A stretch of DNA of 64,000 nucleotides from Micromonospora kangleipakensis (GTDB taxonomy: Bacteria; Actinomycetota; Actinomycetes; Mycobacteriales; Micromonosporaceae): contig NZ_SHLD01000001.1 of NCBI RefSeq assembly GCF_004217615.1, positions 3,906,001 to 3,970,000 of the forward strand, written 5' to 3'. The notes below the pieces were generated by a model, which worked only from the letters and a program-made list of their open reading frames with translations, was not told where the DNA came from and did no database searches. Shown here in pieces: positions 1 to 11,481 of the stretch; position 1 is the first letter of the stretch, and each line of letters begins with the position of its first letter. A program made the position numbers and the translations under genes.

Positions 1-754
1 GCACGTCCAGCAGCCGGCGCATCTCCCGCAGGGTGGCCCGGCTGGTCTCCTCGATGGTGGCGATCGCCTCGTCCGCCGTGTCCGGGTCCCGGCGCAGCAC
101 CCGGCGGGCGCCGGTGGCCAGCACCCCCATCACGCTGACGTGGTGGGCGACCACGTCGTGCAGCTCACGGGCGATCCGGCGACGCTCGTCGGCGACCGCC
201 CGCTCGGCCAGGGAGCGCTGGTTCGCCTCGGCGACCCGGGCCCGCTCGCGCAGCGCCTGCGTCGACTGCCGCCGGGCCTGCACGGCCCGGCCCACCGCGT
301 ACGCCACCGAGGCGGTGAGCAGGTTGTTGAGCAGCAGGTAGGCGGGGCCCACGTCGAGCACGCCGTCCAGCGGCGCGACCGTGACAACCAGCGCCACCGG
401 CACCCACAGCAGCACCGCGGCCAGCGTGGCCGCCCGCAGCGGCCGGTGCGCCGCCATCGTGTACGTGAGCACGACGAAGGTCACGCCCTGCGTGGTCGGG
501 GCGTGCCCGAGCAGCGCCGGCACCCCCAGCGTGGCCACCGCCGCGCCGACCGCCGGCCACGGGGCGACCCGGCGCAGCGCCACCGGCGCGGCGCAGAGCA
601 CGCTCCAGCCCAGCTCGGCCGACAGTTGCCCGGGGCGCAGCTCCCGCGGGGTGAGCAGGAGGAAGACCAGATCCACCAGCACCAGGGCGACCGCGAAGCA
701 GCCGTCGACAGCCAGCGGTCGGTGCCGTGCCCACGCCCTCAGCCGATCTGTCAC
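1..754 (-). CDS. Sensor histidine kinase, partial (C-terminus cut by window edge)
   Basis: Two-component sensor kinase of the HisKA_3 (NarL-partner) class acting at the cytoplasmic membrane. The first ~170 residues are mostly hydrophobic membrane segments. The dimerisation/phospho-acceptor helix follows with the motif ARELHDVVAHHVSV; the acceptor His is about residue 199. The sequence runs off the left edge at RRLLDV, so the HATPase_c domain, stop and probable partner response regulator lie outside. The GTG at 754 is chosen because a TAGCGT hexamer ends 6 nt upstream, implying a leaderless message. The ligand is unknown. Confidence 0.85.
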   Translation of the reverse strand, partial: MTDRLRAWARHRPLAVDGCFAVALVLVDLVFLLLTPRELRPGQLSAELGWSVLCAAPVALRRVAPWPAVGAAVATLGVPALLGHAPTTQGVTFVVLTYTMAAHRPLRAATLAAVLLWVPVALVVTVAPLDGVLDVGPAYLLLNNLLTASVAYAVGRAVQARRQSTQALRERARVAEANQRSLAERAVADERRRIARELHDVVAHHVSVMGVLATGARRVLRRDPDTADEAIATIEETSRATLREMRRLLDV

Positions 755-760
755 ACCGGA

Positions 761-766
761 ACGCTA
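761..766 (-). promoter_or_regulatory. -10 hexamer, leaderless start of the sensor kinase
   Basis: TAGCGT on the minus strand followed by 6 nt and GTG at 754. No clear -35. Confidence 0.5.
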
Positions 767-830
767 ACCGCCGCCCGGCGGGACCCCTCGTCGCCGATGC
801 CGAACCCGCCCTCCTCCCTGGGGAGGAGGT

Positions 831-1745
831 TCACTCGTCGGCGCCCGGGGTTACCGGCCCGGAGCGGGCGTCGCGCAGCGGGTCCGTGGTGGCGAGGGTC
901 GGGAACGGCGGCGGGGTGCCACCGAAGCTCGGGCAGTGCGCCTGGTGGCTGCACCAGTCACAGAGCCGGCTGGGTCGGGGTCGGAAATCCTGCCGCGCGG
1001 TGGCCTGCTCGATGGCCTGCCAGAGCGCCACCACCGTGCGCTCGAAGCGCAGCAGCTCCTCGGCGTCCGGGGTGTAGTCGCAGATCTCGGCGTCCTTGAG
1101 GTAGAGCAGCCGCAGCACCCGCGGCACCACCCCCCGGGTCCGCCACAGCACCAGGGCGTAGAACTTGAGCTGGAACAGCGCCCGCGCCTCGAACGCCTCC
1201 CGCGGCGCCCCGCCGGTCTTGTAGTCGACCACCCGCAGCGCCCCGTCCGGCGCGACGTCGAGCCGGTCCAGGTAGCCCCGGATCAGCAGCTCGTCGTCGA
1301 CCACCGCGGAGATCAACGCCTCCCGCTCGGCCGGCTCCAACCGGCGCGGATCCTCCACCGCGAAGTAGCCCTCCAGCAGGGTGGCGGCCGAGCGGAGGAA
1401 CTCGGCGACCCCGGCGGCGTCGCCCTCGGCGAACAGGCCCGCCAGCTCCGGCTCCTCGGTGACCAGCCGGTCCCACTGCGGGGCCACCAGGTCGCCCGCG
1501 GACTCCGGCGTGCGGGCCGCCGCCGGCAGGTCGAACAGCCGCTCCAGCACGGCGTGCACCAGCGTGCCCCGGGCCTGCTCCACGGTGGGACGCTCGGGCA
1601 GCCGGTCGATGCTGCGGAACCGGTAGAGCAGGGGGCAGGTCTTGAAGTCCGCCGCGCGCGACGGCGACAGCGACGCCCGTACCGTGGGTGGCACCACCGC
1701 CGTGGCGAGGGTGTCCTGTGCGTCGATCACCGGTTCCGCCGTCAT
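831..1745 (-). CDS. RecB-family PD-(D/E)XK exonuclease with Fe-S cysteines
   Basis: Stand-alone RecB/Cas4-like nuclease domain protein of 304 aa, probably a DNA-processing enzyme. The PD-(D/E)XK core is visible as LRVVDYKTGG (Asp, Lys). Four cysteines fit an AddB/Cas4-like iron-sulfur staple: one near the N-terminus in FKTCPLLYRFRS and three at the C-terminus in CDWCSHQAHC. No helicase domain is attached, so it is not RecB itself. The ATG at 1745 is preceded by TAACCT with a 7-nt gap (leaderless). It is divergent from the M50 protease gene. The substrate and pathway are unknown; orphan RecB-like nucleases of this type are common in actinobacteria. Confidence 0.9.
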   Translation of the reverse strand: MTAEPVIDAQDTLATAVVPPTVRASLSPSRAADFKTCPLLYRFRSIDRLPERPTVEQARGTLVHAVLERLFDLPAAARTPESAGDLVAPQWDRLVTEEPELAGLFAEGDAAGVAEFLRSAATLLEGYFAVEDPRRLEPAEREALISAVVDDELLIRGYLDRLDVAPDGALRVVDYKTGGAPREAFEARALFQLKFYALVLWRTRGVVPRVLRLLYLKDAEICDYTPDAEELLRFERTVVALWQAIEQATARQDFRPRPSRLCDWCSHQAHCPSFGGTPPPFPTLATTDPLRDARSGPVTPGADE

Positions 1746-1752
1746 GTCCGGA

Positions 1753-1758
1753 AGGTTA
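1753..1758 (-). promoter_or_regulatory. -10 hexamer of the RecB-like gene
   Basis: TAACCT on the minus strand, 7 nt before the ATG at 1745. Confidence 0.45.
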
Positions 1759-1813
1759 GGGCACCGGTGTGACAGGGCCGCCGTCGCCGCACCGGCACAT
1801 GATCCGTGCCGCG

Positions 1814-4004
<2,191 letters not shown>

Positions 4005-4008
<4 letters not shown>

Positions 4009-4079
4009 GGCAGGCGATCATGTGTCCCGGCGCGGACCGGCGCCGGGACGACACCGAACGGGCGGAGACGGTGGCATGA
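4005..4079 (+). other. 24-codon mini-ORF in an ATGA chain
   Basis: The ATG overlaps the preceding stop (ATGA), and the frame ends in an ATGA that opens the next one. The predicted peptide starts MRQAIMCPGADRRRDD and is hydrophilic. No family recognised. Confidence 0.25.
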
Positions 4080-4186
4080 GCGAGCGGATCGGGGCACGCG
4101 ACGGGATCCGGCCCCGCGCGGGCCTCGGCGACGGTGACGGCCGGCGGGTCCGGCCGGACGCCCGGCGGGCGGGGGCGGCGGCATGA
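4076..4186 (+). other. 36-codon mini-ORF in an ATGA chain
   Basis: Opens with an ATGA overlap and closes with an ATGA overlap onto the 190-aa gene. The peptide starts MSERIGARDGIRP and is Gly/Arg/Asp-rich. It may only serve to carry ribosomes from trmI to the next gene, or be non-functional. Confidence 0.25.
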
Positions 4187-4755
4187 GCAGCCCCGGCTTC
4201 GGCAACGGCGACCTGCCCGCGGTCTTCCCCGACTGGTCGCCGTACACCGACCTGGAGTCGGCGGCGCGGGCCTACCTGCGGGACCCGGACGTGGCCCTGG
4301 AGGCGCTCGGCGGGGTGCTGCGCGGCGCCTCCGTGCTCGGCTTCACCCTGGAACGCTTCGTGAACGAGGTCAACGGGGTGTGGCAGGAGGTCGTCGTCTG
4401 CGACGGCAGCCGCCTCGTGCTCTGGCACGGCGAGGACGTCCCGCCGGGGGAGGGGCCGCCCGGTTCGATGACCTCGTCGCTGCGGGTGGTGCCGGTCTCC
4501 ACGGTGACCGAGGTCGGCTGCCGGCGGCGGCTGACCCGGGCCGACACCGGCGAGATCCGGGTCGACAGCATCGACGTCTACCTGCTGCTGACCTCGCTGG
4601 ACGAGGCGCCGGCCGGGGACGAGATGGTCGCCGGGCCGCGGCACGACGCGCTGCGCTTCGGCAAGACCCTCGACGACGGCGGCGCGGGACAGATCGCCCG
4701 GCTGGAGGAGTTCGCCCGGCTGGTCGCCTCGGTGGTCGGCCGCCCGGTGCTCTGA
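4183..4755 (+). CDS. Conserved hypothetical protein downstream of trmI
   Basis: Soluble, acidic 190-aa protein with no signal peptide or membrane segment. I do not recognise a characterised domain. Strongly patterned stretches are [20 protein letters not shown] and [17 protein letters not shown]. Codon use is typical of the window, so it is a real gene. Its start overlaps the last mini-ORF by 4 nt, making it the end of the M50-trmI transcript, and it converges on the ferredoxin gene. Similar proteins of unknown function are, from memory, found next to trmI and the proteasome ATPase in other actinobacteria. Confidence 0.85.
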   Translation: MSSPGFGNGDLPAVFPDWSPYTDLESAARAYLRDPDVALEALGGVLRGASVLGFTLERFVNEVNGVWQEVVVCDGSRLVLWHGEDVPPGEGPPGSMTSSLRVVPVSTVTEVGCRRRLTRADTGEIRVDSIDVYLLLTSLDEAPAGDEMVAGPRHDALRFGKTLDDGGAGQIARLEEFARLVASVVGRPVL

Positions 4756-4796
4756 GCCCCGCCGGCTGACTCACCCTGGTCCGCCAGGCTCCGGCG

Positions 4797-4820
4797 CCCG
4801 CCGGCCACCGGGCCGGCAGG
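4797..4820. terminator. Hairpin between convergent genes
   Basis: GCCGGCC, a 4-nt loop and GGCCGGC give a compact stem with flanking G/C pairs around one bulged A. It lies between the stops at 4755 (+) and 4829 (-). No T tract. Confidence 0.35.
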
Positions 4821-4828
4821 CGGGCGGC

Positions 4829-5125
4829 TCAGTCCTCCTCGGCGTCCGGGCCGGCCACCTCGACGCCGTCGCTGCCGCGCACCACGTGGATGCACTCGCC
4901 CGGGCACTCCTTCGCCGAGTCGATCACCTCGAGGCGCAGGTGCTCGGGCACGCCCACCCGGCTGCCCGGGGCCAGCCGCAGCTCACCGTCGGCGCCCTTG
5001 ACGTACGCCAGGCCGTCGACGTCGAACTCGAAGACCTCCGGCGCGTACTGCACGCAGAGCCCGTCGCCCGTGCAGAGGTCCTGGTCCACCCAGACCTGAA
5101 GCTGGTCCGTCGCGACCTGCGTCAT
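4829..5125 (-). CDS. Ferredoxin (3Fe-4S/4Fe-4S single-cluster type)
   Basis: Small acidic electron carrier, 98 aa. Cluster cysteines are C18 and C24 (CTGDGLC) and C74 in AKECPGEC, with an extra C78. This C-x5-C...CP layout is that of actinobacterial 3Fe-4S ferredoxins that usually feed cytochromes P450, but no P450 is nearby. It is divergent from mpa with about 175 nt between the starts. A ferredoxin at this position recurs beside the proteasome ATPase in related genomes as far as I recall; no functional link is known. Confidence 0.92.
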   Translation of the reverse strand: MTQVATDQLQVWVDQDLCTGDGLCVQYAPEVFEFDVDGLAYVKGADGELRLAPGSRVGVPEHLRLEVIDSAKECPGECIHVVRGSDGVEVAGPDAEED

Positions 5126-5259
5126 CGTGCACCCCCCATGTTCTCCCGTCCCACGGTCCGACGGTACCCGAACGCCAGTACCCGCCCGTCGACCAGCCCT
5201 TGGCGATCAAGCTTCGGTGACGAGCGCGTTGCGCGGGACCGAATCGAGCTCATAGCGGC

Positions 5260-5265
5260 TAGTGT
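5260..5265 (+). promoter_or_regulatory. Possible -10 of mpa
   Basis: TAGTGT about 38 nt before the GTG of mpa, which has its own GGGGAGGTGGG ribosome site at 5290-5300. The -35 is not clear. Confidence 0.3.
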
Positions 5266-5302
5266 TAGGTCAGAACGTTCAAGCCCCCCGGGGAGGTGGG
5301 AC

Positions 5303-7084
5303 GTGGCACGCAGCGACGACGCGGACTCGCGCGCCGCACGGTGGGAGAAGGAGGCCCACGATCTCTCCACGCAGGTCGCGTTCCTTCAAGAGGAACTCGC
5401 TCTGGTGCGGCGCAAGTTGACCGAAAGCCCCCGACACGTCCGGCAGCTCGAAGAGCGGCTGGCGGCCACCCAGGCACAGTTGGCGCGGCTGACCGAGAAC
5501 AACGACCGGCTCGTGAGCACCCTCAAGGAGGCTCGCGCGCAGATCGTGACGCTCAAGGAGGAGATCGACCGCCTCGCGCAGCCACCCAGTGGCTACGGCG
5601 TCTTCCTGGCGAAGCACGACGACGGCACGGTGGACGTGTTCACCGGCGGGCGCAAGCTCCGGGTCGCCGTCTCGCCCTCGCTGGAGGTCGACGAGCTCCG
5701 GCGCGGCCAGGAGGTCCTGCTCAACGACGCGCTCAACATCGTCGACGCGTTCGGCTACGAGCGGGTCGGCGAGGTCGTGATGCTCAAGGAGATCCTCGCG
5801 GGTCCCGGCGGCGCCCCGGGCGACCGGGCGCTGGTGGTCTCGCACTCCGACGAGGAGCGGATCGTGCACCTCGCCGAGACCCTGATCGGCTCGCCGATCC
5901 GGGCCGGCGACTCGCTCATGATCGAGCCCCGCTCGGCGTACGCGTACGAGCGGATCCCGAAGAGCGAGGTCGAGGAGCTGGTCCTGGAGGAGGTGCCCGA
6001 CGTCGGCTACACCGACATCGGCGGCCTCCAGTCGCAGATCGAGCAGATCCGCGACGCGGTGGAGCTGCCCTTCCTGCACGCCGACCTGTTCCGTGAGCAC
6101 CAGCTCCGGCCGCCGAAGGGCATCCTGCTCTACGGCCCGCCCGGCTGCGGCAAGACGCTGATCGCCAAGGCGGTGGCCAACTCGCTGGCCAAGAAGATCG
6201 CCGAGCGGCGTGGTGAGGAGAAGCACACCAGCTTCTTCCTCAATATCAAGGGTCCCGAGCTGCTCAACAAGTACGTCGGCGAGACCGAGCGGCACATCCG
6301 GCTGATCTTCCAGCGGGCCCGGGAGAAGGCCGGCGAGGGCACCCCGGTGATCGTGTTCTTCGACGAGATGGACTCGGTCTTCCGCACCCGCGGGTCCGGC
6401 GTCTCCTCGGACGTGGAGAACACCATCGTCCCGCAGCTGCTCAGCGAGATCGACGGCGTGGAGGGCCTGGAGAACGTCATCGTCATCGGCGCCTCCAACC
6501 GGGAAGACATGATCGACCCGGCGATCCTGCGCCCGGGCCGGCTCGACGTGAAGATCAAGATCGAGCGGCCGGACGCCGAGGCGGCCAAGGACATCTTCTC
6601 CAAGTACATCCTCTCCGGGCTGCCCCTGCACCCGGACGACCTGGCCGAGCACGGCGGCGACCCGCAGGCCACCGTGGCGGCGATGATCGACGCGGTCGTG
6701 CTGCGGATGTACTCGGAGACCGAGGAGAACCGCTTCCTCGAGGTCACCTACGCCAACGGCGACAAGGAAGTCCTCTACTTCAAGGACTTCAACTCCGGCG
6801 CGATGATTCAGAACATCGTCGACCGGGGCAAGAAGATGGCCATCAAGGAGTTCCTCACCTCCGGGCGCAAGGGGCTGCGGCTGCAGCACCTGCTCGACGC
6901 CTGCGTCGACGAGTTCCGGGAGAACGAGGACCTGCCCAACACCACCAACCCCGACGACTGGGCCCGCATCTCCGGCAAGAAGGGCGAGCGGATCGTCTAC
7001 ATCCGCACGCTCGTCTCCGGCGGCAAGGGCGCGGAGGCCGGCCGGTCGATAGAGACCGCCAGCAACACCGGCCAGTACCTGTAG
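5303..7084 (+). CDS. mpa: Proteasome-associated AAA ATPase Mpa/ARC
   Basis: Hexameric ring ATPase that captures pupylated proteins, unfolds them and threads them into the PrcAB core, 593 aa. Order: N-terminal coiled coil (~13-92) that binds Pup, tandem OB folds (~95-240), AAA module with Walker A GPPGCGKT (~278-285) and Walker [10 protein letters not shown] (~348-356), sensor residues GASNRED, and the C-terminal QYL that docks onto the 20S alpha ring. GTG at 5303 is chosen for the strong Shine-Dalgarno. It starts the proteasome locus and is followed by a strong hairpin terminator. The name arc is used outside mycobacteria. Confidence 0.98.
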   Translation: MARSDDADSRAARWEKEAHDLSTQVAFLQEELALVRRKLTESPRHVRQLEERLAATQAQLARLTENNDRLVSTLKEARAQIVTLKEEIDRLAQPPSGYGVFLAKHDDGTVDVFTGGRKLRVAVSPSLEVDELRRGQEVLLNDALNIVDAFGYERVGEVVMLKEILAGPGGAPGDRALVVSHSDEERIVHLAETLIGSPIRAGDSLMIEPRSAYAYERIPKSEVEELVLEEVPDVGYTDIGGLQSQIEQIRDAVELPFLHADLFREHQLRPPKGILLYGPPGCGKTLIAKAVANSLAKKIAERRGEEKHTSFFLNIKGPELLNKYVGETERHIRLIFQRAREKAGEGTPVIVFFDEMDSVFRTRGSGVSSDVENTIVPQLLSEIDGVEGLENVIVIGASNREDMIDPAILRPGRLDVKIKIERPDAEAAKDIFSKYILSGLPLHPDDLAEHGGDPQATVAAMIDAVVLRMYSETEENRFLEVTYANGDKEVLYFKDFNSGAMIQNIVDRGKKMAIKEFLTSGRKGLRLQHLLDACVDEFRENEDLPNTTNPDDWARISGKKGERIVYIRTLVSGGKGAEAGRSIETASNTGQYL

Positions 7085-7098
7085 GCCCGACCAGCAGA

Positions 7099-7133
7099 CG
7101 GAGGCCCGTGGCGCGTCGCGCCGCGGGCCTCCG
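7099..7133. terminator. Strong hairpin terminator after mpa
   Basis: CGGAGGCCCG pairs with CGGGCCTCCG, and inside it GGCGC pairs with GCGCC around a 3-nt loop, giving ~15 bp with one mismatch. No T tract, as is common at this GC content. Confidence 0.7.
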
Positions 7134-7203
7134 CGCGTCCGTCGCCGGCCCGCCACACCGTACGCCCGCACCGCGCCGAGCCCCCTTCCCGCGTGCCGGC
7201 GAC

Positions 7204-7209
7204 TACGCT
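7204..7209 (+). promoter_or_regulatory. Possible -10 of dop
   Basis: TACGCT, about 46 nt upstream of the dop ATG and downstream of the mpa terminator. Confidence 0.4.
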
Positions 7210-7255
7210 CGACCTGACGGGGGGACCGGGACGGGCGAGCGGGAGCGGGCAGTCG

Positions 7256-8773
7256 ATGAGCGTAAGACGGATCATGGGCACCGAGGTCGAGTACGGCATC
7301 TCCGTGCCCGGCCAGGCCGGGGCCAACCCGATGGTCACCTCCTCACAGGTGGTGAACGCCTACGGGGCGCGCCCGGAACTCAACCGCGGTGGTCGGGCCC
7401 GCTGGGACTACGAGGAGGAGTCGCCGCTGCGCGACGCCCGCGGCTTCACCTACTCCGGCGCGGCCTACGACCCGGCCGAGGCGCTCGCCGACGAGGACCT
7501 CGGGCTGGCCAACGTCATACTCACCAACGGCGCCCGGCTGTATGTCGACCACGCGCACCCGGAGTACTCCACCCCCGAGGTGACCAACCCCCTTGACGTG
7601 GTGCGCTGGGACAAGGCGGGGGAGCGGGTGATGGCCGAGGCGGCGCGGCGGGCCGCCACCATCCCGGGCACCCAGCCGATCCACCTCTACAAGAACAACA
7701 CCGACAACAAGGGCGCCAGCTACGGCTCCCACGAGAACTACCTGATGCGGCGGCAGACCCCGTTCGCCGACATCGTGGCGTACCTGACGCCGTTCTTCGT
7801 CACCCGGCAGATCGTCTGCGGCGCCGGCCGGGTCGGCATCGGCCAGGACGGCGGCCAGAACGGCTTCCAGATCTCCCAGCGCGCCGACTTCTTCGAGGTC
7901 GAGGTCGGGCTGGAGACCACCCTCAAGCGGCCGATCATCAACACCCGCGACGAGCCGCACGCGGACGCCGACAAGTACCGCCGGCTGCACGTCATCATCG
8001 GCGACGCCAACCTGTCGGAGATCTCCACCTACCTCAAGGTCGGCACCACGGCGCTCATCCTCAGCATGATCGAGGAGAAGGCCCTCGGCCCGGACCTGGG
8101 CATCGCCGACCCGGTCAGCGAGCTGCGCGCGGTCAGCCACGACCCCGGGCTGAAGCACCTGATGCGACTGCGCGACGGGCGCAAGCTGACCGCCCTGGAC
8201 GTGCAGTGGGCGTACCTGGAGCGGGTCCGGTCCTTCGTGGACGACCGGTACGGCAGCGACGTCGACGAGCAGACCGCCGATGTGCTGAACCGCTGGGAGA
8301 GCGTGCTGGACCGGCTCGGCCGGGATGCGTTCCTCTGCGCCGACGAGCTGGACTGGGTGGCCAAGCTGCGGCTGCTCGAGGGGTACCGGGAGCGGGAGAA
8401 GCTCGCCTGGGGCTCGCACAAGCTCCAGCTGGTCGACCTGCAGTACTCCGACGTCCGGCCGGAGAAGGGGCTCTACCACCGGCTGGTGTCGCGGGGGTCG
8501 ATGAAGACGCTGCTGACCGACGAGCAGACCCGGACCGCGATGACCCAGCCCCCGGAGGACACCCGGGCCTACTTCCGTGGCCGCTGCCTGGCCCAGTATG
8601 CCTCCGAGGTGGTCGCGGCGAGCTGGGACTCGGTGATCTTCGACGTGGGCCGGGAGTCGCTGGTCCGGGTGCCGATGATGGAGCCGGAGCGGGGCACCCG
8701 CAAGCACGTCGGCGCGCTCTTCGACCGGTGCGCCAGTGCCAAGGATCTGCTGGAGACCCTGACCGGGGGCTGA
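7256..8773 (+). CDS. dop: Deamidase/depupylase of Pup
   Basis: Carboxylate-amine ligase-fold enzyme that deamidates C-terminal Gln of Pup where present and cleaves Pup from substrates, 505 aa. The N-terminus [17 protein letters not shown] carries the catalytic-loop glutamates; further family motifs are [28 protein letters not shown] and the shared [18 protein letters not shown] also found in PafA. The Dop-loop region after GYGARPELN distinguishes it from PafA. The ATG at 7256 matches the usual family start. It has its own promoter and terminator. Pup here already ends in Glu, so depupylation is the likely main role. Confidence 0.97.
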   Translation: MSVRRIMGTEVEYGISVPGQAGANPMVTSSQVVNAYGARPELNRGGRARWDYEEESPLRDARGFTYSGAAYDPAEALADEDLGLANVILTNGARLYVDHAHPEYSTPEVTNPLDVVRWDKAGERVMAEAARRAATIPGTQPIHLYKNNTDNKGASYGSHENYLMRRQTPFADIVAYLTPFFVTRQIVCGAGRVGIGQDGGQNGFQISQRADFFEVEVGLETTLKRPIINTRDEPHADADKYRRLHVIIGDANLSEISTYLKVGTTALILSMIEEKALGPDLGIADPVSELRAVSHDPGLKHLMRLRDGRKLTALDVQWAYLERVRSFVDDRYGSDVDEQTADVLNRWESVLDRLGRDAFLCADELDWVAKLRLLEGYREREKLAWGSHKLQLVDLQYSDVRPEKGLYHRLVSRGSMKTLLTDEQTRTAMTQPPEDTRAYFRGRCLAQYASEVVAASWDSVIFDVGRESLVRVPMMEPERGTRKHVGALFDRCASAKDLLETLTGG

Positions 8774-8789
8774 CCGCCGCCGGACGCAG

Positions 8790-8828
8790 GCCCGTCGTAC
8801 GCCGGAAGACGGCGCGCGGCGGGCTTTT
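8790..8828 (+). terminator. Hairpin plus TTTT terminator after dop
   Basis: GCCCGTCGT pairs with GCGGCGGGC (two G-U pairs), followed directly by TTTT. One of the few terminators in the window with a T run. Confidence 0.65.
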
Positions 8829-8844
8829 CGTCGCTCCCGCGAGG

Positions 8845-8850
8845 TAAGTT
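8845..8850 (+). promoter_or_regulatory. Possible -10 of the pup operon
   Basis: TAAGTT 30 nt before the pup ATG. The leader carries GTGGAGGAGG as a strong ribosome site. Confidence 0.45.
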
Positions 8851-8880
8851 CGTCGCAGGCGATCGTGGAGGAGGCACCTG

Positions 8881-9093
8881 ATGGCTACGCAAGAAGGCGG
8901 CCAGACCCAGTCCGGCAAGTCGACCCAGGGCGAGGAGATCGAGGACGTCACCGCGCAGGCCAACCCGGAGGTTGCCGAGCGCCACGCCGAGATCACGGAG
9001 GACGTCGACGACCTGCTCGACGAGATCGACTCCGTCCTCGAAGAGAACGCAGAGGAATTTGTCAGGGGCTACGTTCAGAAAGGGGGTGAATGA
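8881..9093 (+). CDS. pup: Prokaryotic ubiquitin-like protein Pup
   Basis: Disordered 70-aa modifier ligated by its C-terminal Glu to substrate lysines by PafA. Typical features: Gln/Gly-rich N-terminus, acidic helix-forming centre ([20 protein letters not shown]) that binds the Mpa coiled coil, and the C-terminal [11 protein letters not shown]. The last codon is GAA (Glu), not the Gln of mycobacterial Pup, so no deamidation is needed. The stop overlaps the start of the HNH gene by 4 nt (ATGA), so pup heads an operon with that gene, prcB and prcA. Confidence 0.98.
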   Translation: MATQEGGQTQSGKSTQGEEIEDVTAQANPEVAERHAEITEDVDDLLDEIDSVLEENAEEFVRGYVQKGGE

Positions 9094-9767
9094 TATCATG
9101 TGTCCGGTTCGTCCAGCGAATCGGCAAGATCTGTCCGCAGTGTGAGCGCCGCCTGTCCGTCACGGAGTTCCACCGCAACCGGCGGCGAGCGGACGGGCTG
9201 GCCTACTACTGCAAGACCTGCGCGGCGGCCCGCTCCGAGGCGAGCCGCCGTAAGCGCGGGATTGGCGCCCAGCGGAAGCCGGCGGCTCCGGTACCGGCCG
9301 GTCTGAAATGGTGCCCGGACTGCGACCAGGTCAAGCCGCTCGAGGATTTTCCGCGCACCAGAAAGTCGCCAGGGCGACACTCGTACTGCAAGCCGTGCCA
9401 CAACAGCCGGACCAGGGAGACCAAGCAGCGGCTGCACGGCGGCGACCGCGAGTACCACCTGCGGCGGCGGTACGGGATCGGAGAGCAGGAGTTCCGGGAG
9501 CTTCTGGCCGAGCAGGGCGGCGTCTGCGCGGTGTGCGGCCACCCCGATCCGGAACATGTGGACCACGATCATCGCACCGGGTGGGTGCGCGGGATACTCT
9601 GCTTCAACTGCAACGGTGGTCTTGGCCAGTTCCGTGACAGTCCCGCGAGGCTGGCCAGGGCGATCACGTACCTGAGAGGAACCACGTGGCAGCGGGTTTT
9701 GATCCATCCGGGCGTCTTCCAGATGTGTTCACCAACGCGGGGACGTCCTCCTTCACAGCGTTCCTGA
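9090..9767 (+). CDS. Endonuclease VII-type HNH protein with two zinc ribbons, between pup and prcB
   Basis: 225-aa protein with two Cys4 ribbons (CPQC...CKTC near residues 15-50 and CPDC...CKPC near 75-105) and a C-terminal recombination endonuclease VII/HNH domain: CAVCGH, the catalytic HVDHDH and [11 protein letters not shown]. All zinc ligands and HNH histidines look intact. The ATG overlaps the pup stop by 4 nt and its 3' end overlaps prcB by 82 nt in another frame. It is cotranscribed with the proteasome genes, but no nuclease role in pupylation is established. From memory such a gene recurs at this position in several actinobacteria. It could bind nucleic acid in DNA-damage control, matching the nearby pafBC genes. 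Confidence 0.93.
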   Translation: MISCVRFVQRIGKICPQCERRLSVTEFHRNRRRADGLAYYCKTCAAARSEASRRKRGIGAQRKPAAPVPAGLKWCPDCDQVKPLEDFPRTRKSPGRHSYCKPCHNSRTRETKQRLHGGDREYHLRRRYGIGEQEFRELLAEQGGVCAVCGHPDPEHVDHDHRTGWVRGILCFNCNGGLGQFRDSPARLARAITYLRGTTWQRVLIHPGVFQMCSPTRGRPPSQRS

Positions 9768-10525
9768 GCAAGGTGGCCCCCGAGATGCTGCCCGGCCGAC
9801 GGCCGCTGCCGCCCGGTATGGCCGCCGACATGGCGCCGCACGCGACCACCATCGTGGCCATTGCGGCCGCCGGCGGCGTGGTGATGGCCGGCGACCGGCG
9901 CGCCACGATGGGCAACCTGATCGCCCAGCGGGACATCGAGAAGGTGCACCCGGCGGACGCGTACTCGCTGGTCGGCATCGCGGGCACCGCGGGCATCGGC
10001 ATCGAGCTGATGCGACTGTTCCAGGTGGAGCTGGAGCACTACGAGAAGATCGAGGGCGCGATGCTCTCGCTCGACGGCAAGGCCAACCGGCTGGCCTCGA
10101 TGATCCGCGGCAACCTGGGCGCGGCGATGCAGGGTCTCGCGGTGATCCCGCTCTTCGCCGGCTTCGACCTGGCCGCCAGCGACCCGACGAGGGCCGGTCG
10201 GATCTTCAGCTTCGACGTCACCGGCGGCCCGTACGAGGAGACCGGCTACGACGCGATCGGCTCCGGCTCGCTCTTCGCCAAGTCGGCGCTGAAGAAGCGT
10301 TTCCGGGCCGGCCTGTCGATCGACGACGCGAGGCGGCTCGCGGTCGAGGCGCTCTACGACGCGGCCGACGACGACACGGCGACCGGTGGCCCGGATCTGA
10401 CCCGCCGGATCTACCCGGTGGTGATGACGGCGACGGCGGAGGGCACCCACCGGCTCACCGACGCCGAGACGGCGACGATCGCGGAGAGCGTCGTCTCCGG
10501 CCGGATGGAGAACCCGGGCGGCTGA
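9686..10525 (+). CDS. prcB: Proteasome beta subunit PrcB
   Basis: Catalytic subunit of the 20S core, 279 aa as precursor. A 53-residue propeptide ends at MAPHA, and the mature enzyme begins with the nucleophile Thr54 in [21 protein letters not shown]. The proteasome-type Ntn-hydrolase fold continues to KSALKKRF and [16 protein letters not shown] at 9686 gives the usual propeptide length. The first 82 nt are also read in another frame as the end of the HNH gene. The product forms two inner heptameric rings flanked by PrcA. Confidence 0.98.
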   Translation: MAAGFDPSGRLPDVFTNAGTSSFTAFLSKVAPEMLPGRRPLPPGMAADMAPHATTIVAIAAAGGVVMAGDRRATMGNLIAQRDIEKVHPADAYSLVGIAGTAGIGIELMRLFQVELEHYEKIEGAMLSLDGKANRLASMIRGNLGAAMQGLAVIPLFAGFDLAASDPTRAGRIFSFDVTGGPYEETGYDAIGSGSLFAKSALKKRFRAGLSIDDARRLAVEALYDAADDDTATGGPDLTRRIYPVVMTATAEGTHRLTDAETATIAESVVSGRMENPGG

Positions 10526-10586
10526 CCCCGCTCCCACCTGACCAGTCAGCAGTCCGCAGCACAGCGCCCGAAGGAGAACCGCCGCC

Positions 10587-11420
10587 GTGGCCATGCAGTT
10601 CTACGCCTCGCCCGAGCAGATCATGCGCGACCGCTCCGAGCTGGCCCGCAAGGGCATCGCCCGGGGTCGCAGCGCGGTGGTCCTGAGTTACGAGGGTGGG
10701 GTGCTCTTCGTCGCGGAGAACCTCTCCAGCACCCTGCACAAGGTCAGCGAGATCTACGACCGGATCGGCTTCGCCGCGGTGGGCCGGTACAACGAGTTCG
10801 AGAACCTGCGCCGCGCCGGGGTGCGGATGGCCGACCTGAACGGCCTGAGCTACGACCGGCGGGACGTCAACGGCCTGGCCCTGGCGAACGCGTACGCGCA
10901 GACCCTGGGTGCGATCTTCACCGAGCAGTCGAAGCCGTTCGAGGTGGAGATCTGCGTGGCCGAGGTGGGCGCGACGCCGGAGGACGACGCGCTCTACCGG
11001 CTGACCTACGACGGCTCGGTCAACGACGAGCCGGGCCGGATGGCGATGGGCGGCCAGGCCGAGTCGATCTCCGGGGTGCTCAAGTCGCAGCACCGGCCGG
11101 ACATGTCGCTCAGCGAGGCGGTCCGGGTGGCCATGCAGGCGCTGAGCAGCGTCGGCGGGGAGGGCGGGGCGTCGCGGACGATCGCCGCCAACCAGCTCGA
11201 GGTGGCGGTCCTGGACCGGCGCCGGGTGGGGCGGACGTTCCGCCGGATCACCGGGGCGGCGCTGACGGGGCTGCTGGACGGCGAGGCCGGCGCGGACGGT
11301 GCGCCCGCTGCCGGGCGGGCGAAGACGCCGACGGTGCCGACGGAGGAGGCGAACAAGCCGACCACGTCGGCGGGCTCGGCCGACCTGGAGGGCCAGCAGA
11401 CCGAGCAGCCGGAGGCGTAA
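10587..11420 (+). CDS. prcA: Proteasome alpha subunit PrcA
   Basis: Outer-ring subunit of the 20S proteasome that gates the chamber and binds the Mpa C-terminus, 277 aa. The N-terminal gate is [27 protein letters not shown], followed by the alpha-type signature around [16 protein letters not shown] and [18 protein letters not shown]. The last ~45 residues are low-complexity Ala/Thr/Glu-rich. GTG at 10587 has GAAGGAGAA upstream; ATG at 10593 is an alternative. Last gene of the pup operon, ended by a bidirectional hairpin. Confidence 0.98.
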   Translation: MAMQFYASPEQIMRDRSELARKGIARGRSAVVLSYEGGVLFVAENLSSTLHKVSEIYDRIGFAAVGRYNEFENLRRAGVRMADLNGLSYDRRDVNGLALANAYAQTLGAIFTEQSKPFEVEICVAEVGATPEDDALYRLTYDGSVNDEPGRMAMGGQAESISGVLKSQHRPDMSLSEAVRVAMQALSSVGGEGGASRTIAANQLEVAVLDRRRVGRTFRRITGAALTGLLDGEAGADGAPAAGRAKTPTVPTEEANKPTTSAGSADLEGQQTEQPEA

Positions 11421-11448
11421 CGGGCGGGTCGCCGCCGACCGGCGTCGC

Positions 11449-11472
11449 GGACCCCGACCGGCGTCGGGGTCC
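11449..11472. terminator. Bidirectional hairpin terminator between prcA and rmlB
   Basis: GGACCCCGAC, loop CGGC, GTCGGGGTCC: a perfect 10-bp stem between convergent stops at 11420 and 11482. Confidence 0.75.
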
Positions 11473-11481
11473 GGCGAGCCG

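Noticed and set aside
5279..7171. 630-codon open frame antisense to mpa
   Set aside because: Shadow of the mpa codon bias; low-complexity Val/Leu/Asp composition and no family features.
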